Shown here one piece after another: positions 58,023 through 64,000 of a stretch of 64,000 nucleotides of DNA. Under the pieces are notes generated by a model. That model worked only from the letters and a program-made list of their open reading frames with translations, made no database searches and was not told where the DNA came from. This DNA comes from Andrena cerasifolii (Eukaryota; Arthropoda; Insecta; Hymenoptera; Andrenidae), in the NCBI RefSeq assembly GCF_050908995.1, contig NC_135123.1:10416001-10480000 (forward strand). Direction: 5' to 3'. Position numbers and translations under genes: made by a program. Position 1 is the first letter of the stretch. Every line of letters starts with the position of its first letter.

Positions 58023-59832
58023 AAAAAGTATGTATATCTTCTGCTTTACTTTTAACATTTAAGACACCGCGTTAATTTCGATCACCCATGATCTCTTTTC
58101 CTTTACTTTAATAAACTACATGCAATACCCTGCCGGAATCAGCGTCACTCCCAGTTTTACAACGATCGAGGCAAAGCGAAAAGTTATTTCTTGCGATATT
58201 TAAATGTGAAAGACGGTAATTTATGCGAGCCACCGCGGAAAATCAATATCTCGCGTTGCGACGCGTTATCATTTCGTACGAACATACAGCAAAGAAAATT
58301 AAGCGAAAGCTATACAATTGCAGCGTGCGTAAATCTTAAAAAAAAAAAATTAATTTCCTCTTCCCGTTGCTTCTCAGTACTTCGCCGAGGGCGAGGGGCT
58401 TTCGTCGCCCTTCATTCTATTTAATTCCCTTTGCAGTAGAACACACGGCGCATCGTATCCAGCCGTAGAAAATAAAATCTGCTAATTCAATTCCCCGTGA
58501 CGCGGACGACCTGTAAGCTACGGGCGCAGAGACTTGCTTCTTCTTTTTTTTTCGCGACTGCATCCAGATTTCTGGGGCTTCTTTTTTCGAAACGCTCTCT
58601 GCACTTCATAGAAATAACAAGCCGCGCCGATGCAAAGGGGAGAAAGAGGGGGAAGGAAACTTTAGATGAAATTCCCGGGCTCTTTGATTTCGATAACTGT
58701 GTTTGCAAAACTCCGGGATTTCCAGCGAAAGAGCTTTGGCAACTTGCTCGATGCCTTTGTAGCTGTTTTTGTTTGATCGCCGCCGCATTTATTATGCCGC
58801 TCATTAAAAGCCACCCCATTTTCTATTCAACGCGGCCGCTGACACAATGCAGTGATTTTTCTTCTGCCTCTCGCCGGGGAAAAAATAAGGTTGCGTTACC
58901 AACTGAAAGCGCGATATCTCGCAGTTTACGCGGACTAAAAGTTCATACATCCTCCGTCCTCCTTTTTTTCTTCTTTATTTTTCAACGTTGCAAGGTACGA
59001 GGGTTTAAGAGAAAACGTCGCGTGAATTTTTTCCCCCATTGTCGTGTTTATTTCGTGGAGAAGTTATCTGACAGTATTTTCGAATGAAAACAAAGAGCTT
59101 TCTTAAGATAAATTCATTAACCGGTCGTGCAGACTACAAGCGCACTTACTTGTCTTCACTGCTTTACTTAGCTTTAAACCAATGCCAATAAACCCGGCGA
59201 TTTTGGGCAACGTATAGGAGGTACATAAACAAGATTCCTATCTCAAGTTGGACAGTTCTGTTCGAAAATGAAACACACTTTCGGTTCGTCCACTGTTTAT
59301 TTTTCTTCTGTCCTTCAGCTCGATACATCACCGTCTACTTTCCCACGCGTCTTCAACCAAAAGTTTCACATTGATATCGAATTTGAAATTGGTAAAAACT
59401 TTGAACAGTTCGCAAAGAAAGTTCCAATACCACGCTAACCCAAATTATTAAAGTAATAAAACGAATTTTTTAAAGTACATCTCTCTCAAAGTTTAAATCA
59501 AGCATTTTCCATTCATACACTAAAAAGAAGAGTCTGTCAGTGAATAAATCACAGGTCACGCCTATCTTTGCAATTTCCAAGAATTTGGAGTACTGGAAAT
59601 ATTTATTGCATCGCTCTAAAATTTACGTGGAGCGCAAAATTTTCATAGCTATATGATTCATAAAACGATTCGCACCCAAGTTATTTCGGCCAAGATAGCG
59701 CACCACACACTTGTGCGATGAATAAATTTTGCAATAATATTTCTGCCAGAGAAAAGGGAAAAATACAATTAATGTAACCACGCCTGAAGTAACCCAAGAG
59801 CTTTGTAAAAATAAACGCAAATTAGATTAAAT
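58023..59832. other. Non-coding DNA, no gene recognised
   Basis: A 196-codon plus-strand open frame (58497-59087) overlaps a minus-strand frame of 110 codons. Its translation shows Phe- and Arg/Lys-rich stretches without a known domain. An exon cannot be excluded, but nothing supports one. Confidence 0.4.
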
Positions 59833-59943
59833 TCTTGAAATGAATTTTCATAATCACCTAATGAGTTTCCTTAAATTTGCATTAAAAATATTTTTGTCCG
59901 TTCAACTCGGCGCCCCCGAGATTAAATCCCGAGCGCGCCACTG
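59833..59943 (-). mobile_element. Truncated hAT-like copy (family F)
   Basis: The reverse complement starts CAGTGGCGCGCTCGGGATTT and continues GCGCCGAGTTGAACGGACAA, then ATATTTTTAATGCAAATTTA, matching 39200-39305. The distal end is lost near 59833. Confidence 0.65.
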
Positions 59944-60610
59944 TTCCTACTAATGTTAACAGAGGTATAAGTGACAACGTGTTTATTCGAGCGATGAAAA
60001 TATTTCCAGTCCTGTAACGCATACATACAATTCTCGTTCGACGAATGACAAAACAGACAGTCGGCTATGGTGCCGAGGAGCACGCGATTAGCCCGCAAAT
60101 ATTTTTCGCCGCGACCAGGAGCCCGCCTTGGTTACAACGGTTTAGTCGACGCCAGCGATCTTGTTAATTCTGTAGCCGTGGAAAAAGCGATAAAGTCTCG
60201 GGTTCCTGGTCCCCGTCACCGACTGACAAATCCGTCGAGAACTCGACCCGGTCACGTAGCGCCGAATCTCGGAGTTAATAATGGGCATAAAGGAGCTGTT
60301 GTAAACTACTGGGTCGTGAAAAACACTTAGGCGAACGCCAGCAGTCGGGGCCTGGCCCGAATGCACACCTGGTCAGCCCCCCTTCGGTTCGATTCGGGCC
60401 CAACAGCCGCCAAACAGGCCGAGGAAATTCGCCGAGCACGTTTACACAGGTACACCCCCCTCCCGCGCCAGCGGCCAATTTACTTTTCCAGATACGGCAG
60501 ACAGAACCTGCCTGTACCTGTCCGAACCCGCGACACTTTCCCCCGGCAAAGATACCGTGCCTCGCCTCGTTTCAGGCTCCCCAATTCGCGTTTTCGAAAC
60601 TGTACCATTT
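59944..60610. other. CpG-rich non-coding block
   Basis: 60060-60600 is GC/CpG-rich with overlapping open frames on both strands and no motif. Possible regulatory DNA, unproven. Confidence 0.4.
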
Positions 60611-60756
60611 AATTGAAGAGCCCTCGTAGAAAACGCTGCAAGTGCCCAAAATCAAATTCCGCACTATAGTATTACCATTGATACGTAGAACAGTTTCCGA
60701 TAATTTTTTTTTTCAATTTTGGCACTCACAGCGTTCTCTGCAACGGCTCTTCAATT
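60611..60756. mobile_element. Hairpin MITE-like element, 146 bp
   Basis: AATTGAAGAGCCCTCGTAGA (60611) pairs with TCTGCAACGGCTCTTCAATT (ending at 60756), and AACGCTGCAAGTGCCCAAAA pairs with TTTTGGCACTCACAGCGTT. The arms are about 45 bp with a few mismatches and the loop is about 55 bp. Confidence 0.72.
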
Positions 60757-61439
60757 CGCAGAATTGCCCGTGTGTATAAATCGTAACTTGTGGCACCGAG
60801 CGCGCAAAGAGAAAATAGGCTGGACACGAGTGTTTCGATAGGGGTTCATCGATCACCGATGATTGGATTTCTGGTAGATGTTTAGCGCGCTAGGAACATC
60901 GCCATTAAGCCACTCGACTCGGATGACGACCAATGCCCGCAGCCGGGTCGTAAAATCTTGGGAGGTCGTATGTTCTTTCCTGACATTGAAAAGAATCTTG
61001 GGTTTTATTTGTTATTTTTCTGAATTTCTTCACCGTTAGCGGTACGCTTCAACCGAATCTCTGCGGAACGTGGGTGTCATTTTAATATGATTCGAGTGGG
61101 TTAATAAAACTTGTCCAATGAGTCATTGTCACAGTTTCGTAACGTCGGAGGACTCACTGGTTGACAGGTTTCGAATCACGGAACGACGCGTCACCGGCTA
61201 AGAGAAATTTCAAGAAGACCGTGACTCGTGTCTGGTATTCTTGCCAAGTCTGTATTTCGTTCGAACCAGATACATTCTCTCTCTCTACGCAATCATGGGC
61301 ACTTTATTTACAAAAGCGTGAATAGGATCGTCCAGCGTAAAATGTCCGCACACAGCTTAATACAACTTATCACGCCAGAAAGGATCGACTTTAGAACCAG
61401 TTAATAAACTGTCTTCGAAAGAGCGCACAGCCGCCGCGA
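60757..61439. other. Non-coding DNA, nothing recognised
   Basis: Mixed-composition sequence leading into the CpG-rich block downstream. Confidence 0.4.
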
Positions 61440-62640
61440 CGAATCCTTTGCCACTTTTCAAAGTACACCACTCTCCGGAAGCACGTCGCGCTAACGTCAC
61501 AAATCGCCGGTTTAGAGACACTTGCGTAGAATCTGTAGCACTTGGAACACTCGAGCGCCCAGCAGCGTTCCGTCGAAACCTCCGGCGCATCCACGGCCGA
61601 GGAATCACCAGGGACGGACAAGCTGGAGCACGGTTTAGAGATTCTGTTCGCGATTTTCCAGTGTTCCCATGTCTTCGGGGAGCAGAAAGAAAGGAACGAA
61701 CGAGACACGAAAACGTTTCAACGCAAGACGCTCGACAAACAACGGTGACCGACGAACAGTGAATCGAGAAGGACAACACGCACCGCGAGACGGCTCGCGA
61801 TAGAGTGCTGGGGTATCTTCGAGTCGGGCCTGCTCGGTGGCACGGTGGTGAATCGCGAGCGGCGATTGGCGGACGACAGCCCCCCCCGAGGGCTAGACAG
61901 CGGCGCGGGCCAACGGGAGCGCCGGCTGCCCCTCCGCGCAGCGAGACCGCGTGTGCACCCACGCAGGGTGGCTCGTGGCTCGTGGCTCGTGGCTCGAAGC
62001 TCGCGGCAGTCACTCAGTCAGTCAGTCACTCGGTAGGCCCGCGGTGCGCTATGAGGTGGGATCTGTGAACGAACGACACGCGAGTTTTTATTTACGCCCG
62101 TGTTGCTGCGGGCCTTATCTCTCGCCAAAGGAAACGAGCAGTCAGGCCGCCGCTCGTGCCTCTACCTCCCGGCGATAGTATTCCTTTTTTTTCCTCCTCG
62201 CTATGCGTCGGCACGCTCGCGGCCACCGAATCGATTCTGGATACCTCGCGCTGTGCGAGCGAACCGCCGCGCGCTAGGCCTCGGGTAAATCACACCGCCC
62301 AAGCGTCGTGCCCCTCGCAACTTTTTCACGTATGCTCCCTCCCCGCGCCTGCCCCCCCGACCGGTGGTCCTGGTTCACGCGCGAGCCCTCGCCGTCCCCT
62401 AGTTTTCGTCAATCGTGACCGACGCTCGCCGTTCTGTGCACGCGACGGTGCTCCTTCAAAGTGCGTGCTGCCAAGGTGATCGTGATATCGCGCAAGACAA
62501 TGTGCGTGACAGCCACGCCGCTCAGCGCGACGAAAATACTCAAGGATAGTGGCAGGCACCCGGCAAGGACTAGCATCGCGACCAACGTACAGGTGCAAGG
62601 ATTAACAGGAGGGACGAACAATGCCGGCGACACGGACAGG
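61440..62640. other. CpG-rich block, candidate promoter or first-exon region
   Basis: This is the strongest CpG-rich stretch in the window (CGCGCGC, CCGGCG and CGGCGA motifs throughout). It includes four tandem GTGGCTC units at 61968-61995. Open frames occur on both strands, up to 218 codons (61357-62013, minus strand), but are Arg/Pro/Ser/Ala-rich and mutually overlapping, as GC-rich DNA gives by chance. I recognise no protein. In CpG-depleted insect DNA such blocks often mark promoters, 5' UTRs or coding exons. Confidence 0.4.
62004..62030 (+). promoter_or_regulatory. Candidate initiator cluster (TCAGT repeats)
   Basis: Three overlapping TCAGT motifs at 62014, 62018 and 62022 form a short (GTCA)n run inside the CpG-rich block. 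TCAGT is the arthropod RNA polymerase II initiator consensus. The motif density could also be just a tetranucleotide repeat. No TATA box was recognised upstream. Confidence 0.25.
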
Positions 62641-62721
62641 CCGCAGCATACGTCGATCATGTAAATACGATCTATCGTTTCTCTTTGCTGCAAGGCCCAT
62701 TTACGTTTCGCCACCGTGGTA

Positions 62722-62803
62722 GCCAAACTGATCAGTAAAAAATTACAAATTGATAAGCTAAGGCCAAACTGATCGGTAAAAAATTACAAATTGATAAGCT
62801 AAG
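62722..62803 (+). repeat. 41-bp tandem duplication next to a hAT element
   Basis: CCAAACTGATCAGTAAAAAA with TTACAAATTGATAAGCTAAG is repeated once with a single A/G difference. The second unit ends within the target-site sequence CTAAGGAC of the adjacent hAT insertion. Confidence 0.85.
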
Positions 62804-62806
62804 GAC

Positions 62807-63300
62807 CAGTGGCGGATTTAAGGAAAAAGGCCCAGGTGGCAAATATTCTGAGGGGCCCATTTTTCTGGGAAAATGAAGAGGTAGTTTACTGAAAACGGGC
62901 CGAGTATAGTAGTTTGAAAAAAATGTAGTGTTTCGATACCTATCAAGGGCGGATTCAGAGGGGGGCGGCCCCCCCCCCCCAAGAGTAATAAAGTAGAAAA
63001 ATATTATGACGTGTTTTATTCTGTATAAATAATTAATGTGAATTTAATTATTTAGGCTATAGTATTAGACAGAGATATTAAGATATAAGTTACAAGCAAA
63101 TTTTAAACCTTGTAAAAGAGGGTTCAAAAATGTACTTATGTACTTTTACATATTTCGCCCCCTTCAAGAAAGGCTCCTGAATCCGCCTCTGCTACCTATA
63201 TCTAGTCATAATTTTTTTTGGAGATTGGGCCCCTGGGGGCCTTCTGGACAGGGGCCCTGGTGGCAACTGTTCATCAACCGCCCCGTTAAATCCGCCACTG
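62807..63300. mobile_element. hAT element, 494 bp, exact 8-bp target duplication
   Basis: The left end CAGTGGCGGATTTAAGG and right end TTAAATCCGCCACTG form a 15-bp perfect TIR. CTAAGGAC flanks it on both sides (62799-62806 and 63301-63308). It carries a nested element (62944-63191), so the original element was about 240 bp. A solo terminus of the same family is at 35137. Non-autonomous. Confidence 0.92.
62944..63191. mobile_element. hAT-like element nested in a hAT element, 248 bp
   Basis: The left end CAAGGGCGGATTCAG and the reverse complement of the right end (CAGAGGCGGATTCAG) form the TIR. Flanks ATACCTAT (62936-62943) and CTACCTAT (63192-63199) match at 7 of 8 bases. A C12 run at 62969-62980 lies just inside the left end. 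It is the younger insertion relative to 62807-63300. Confidence 0.83.
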
Positions 63301-63308
63301 CTAAGGAC

Positions 63309-64000
63309 TAATTGTGTGCTCAAGTAGCGAAGTCGAACGTGCAGCCGATTAGTTTGATTTCTCGCGAAACAGAACCGAGTTCGGCGATTCGTCGAAACGT
63401 GTTTAAGCTGTCATAGATATCTATACGAACAGCTGAGTTTATTATTATTCCGTTCTCCATTCTCGTTGTCTCTGTATGTCTTTCTTTTGCGGGCTGTCTC
63501 AGCGCCTTCCCACGTGAGACTCTGCTGTAGCTCGCAACTGGTGTTGCGGCGTGTTCACGCGTTTTCTGTCTTTTTTTCTATCTTTCTCAACCGGCGCTAC
63601 CTCTACAGCGTGAATGTATCGTATCTGATACACTAGTTGTTGGCCACAGTGGTGCATCACGTGAAAAGGCCCTGAATGTTCAAGCAGAAGTCCGAACTTT
63701 TAGAAGCAGTGTGTCATCGAAACACAACTGTTTCCATTGTCGTTCGCGTGTTTTTAGATTTCAGAAATTGTTGCAAATCTCACGTAGGGGGAACTATCGT
63801 CCTTTTTCGAAGTGGGTGACAGTGAATCGGTAAATTATAGTTAAATAGGAATCTTCTCAGTTTTGTCATATATCAGTTTGACAAAGGAATTAGTAGGGAC
63901 TTTCGGACGCAGTTCTAACTCTACCCTTTCCGACATGGGTATCAATAATTCGAGCCCTCTTCACGAGCAAAGTTCACCTTTTCGAATACTTCAGCTGCTC
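63309..64000. other. Non-coding DNA, nothing recognised
   Basis: Mixed-composition sequence to the end of the window, with a T/C-rich patch near 63480-63590. No open frame of note. Confidence 0.45.

Noticed and set aside
58497..59087. 196-codon plus-strand open frame
   Set aside because: No recognisable domain; the opposite strand is also open for 110 codons, and there is no supporting context.
61357..62013. 218-codon minus-strand open frame in the CpG-rich block
   Set aside because: Arg/Pro/Ser/Ala-rich, overlaps other open frames on both strands, no domain; expected in GC-rich DNA with few stop codons.
62409..62726. 105-codon minus-strand frame with a hydrophobic stretch resembling a membrane segment
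   Set aside because: A single hydrophobic run in an unsupported frame is not enough; no homologous motif or neighbouring exon.

Overview
The window looks like a gene-poor stretch of nuclear DNA from an insect, most likely a hymenopteran (bee, ant, wasp or sawfly). The insect call rests on the base composition (AT-rich with sharp GC/CpG-rich blocks), a jockey/R1-like LINE relic, dense hAT-type and TTAA- or TA-flanked non-autonomous DNA elements, and no bacterial or viral gene organisation. The order-level guess is inference only. I find no host protein-coding exon, tRNA or rRNA that I can support. The 64 kb is best read as intergenic DNA or a very long intron. The longest open frames are either simple-repeat artefacts or compositional accidents in GC-rich blocks.

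Layout. 1-10 kb: mostly unique non-coding DNA with a TA-flanked terminal-inverted-repeat (TIR) element (3330-3628), a 670-bp foldback (4370-5039) and a near-perfect hairpin element (8652-8798). 10-16 kb: a 450-bp (CTTC)n tract, a 228-bp hairpin element, duplicated short repeats and one end of a TA element (13932). 16-25 kb: a hAT-like copy, an 885-bp TA element (19838-20721), further inverted repeats, a broken LINE 3' end (23059-23632) and a TTAA element (23727-24036). 25-30 kb: the densest cluster, with a 147-bp hAT relic, a TA element (26984-27216), a dispersed repeat, and a TA element (27426-30086) that carries a Mutator/foldback-like element inside it (27898-29655, exact 9-bp target-site duplication). 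30-45 kb: isolated TIR ends, a TTAA element (33507-33927) and hairpins. 45-49 kb: a 25-bp minisatellite and a G-depleted tract. 49-64 kb: four further hAT-type elements, three of them with recognisable 8-bp target-site duplications and one nested inside another (49051, 57187, 62807 with 62944), more TTAA and hairpin elements, and a CpG-rich block around 61.4-62.6 kb that could be a promoter or first-exon region.

The most notable structure is a set of TA-flanked TIR elements whose ends and interiors are built from iterations of a short phrase. The phrase differs between families: GGGGCWARTTGTTAC-like, GGTTGTAATATGGACC-like and CCARTAAATGAACGC-like. The foldback inserted in one of these elements is itself built from 173-bp tandem units (three on one arm, one on the other). 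All calls come from reading the sequence by eye. No alignments or database searches were run, and identities are counts by eye.
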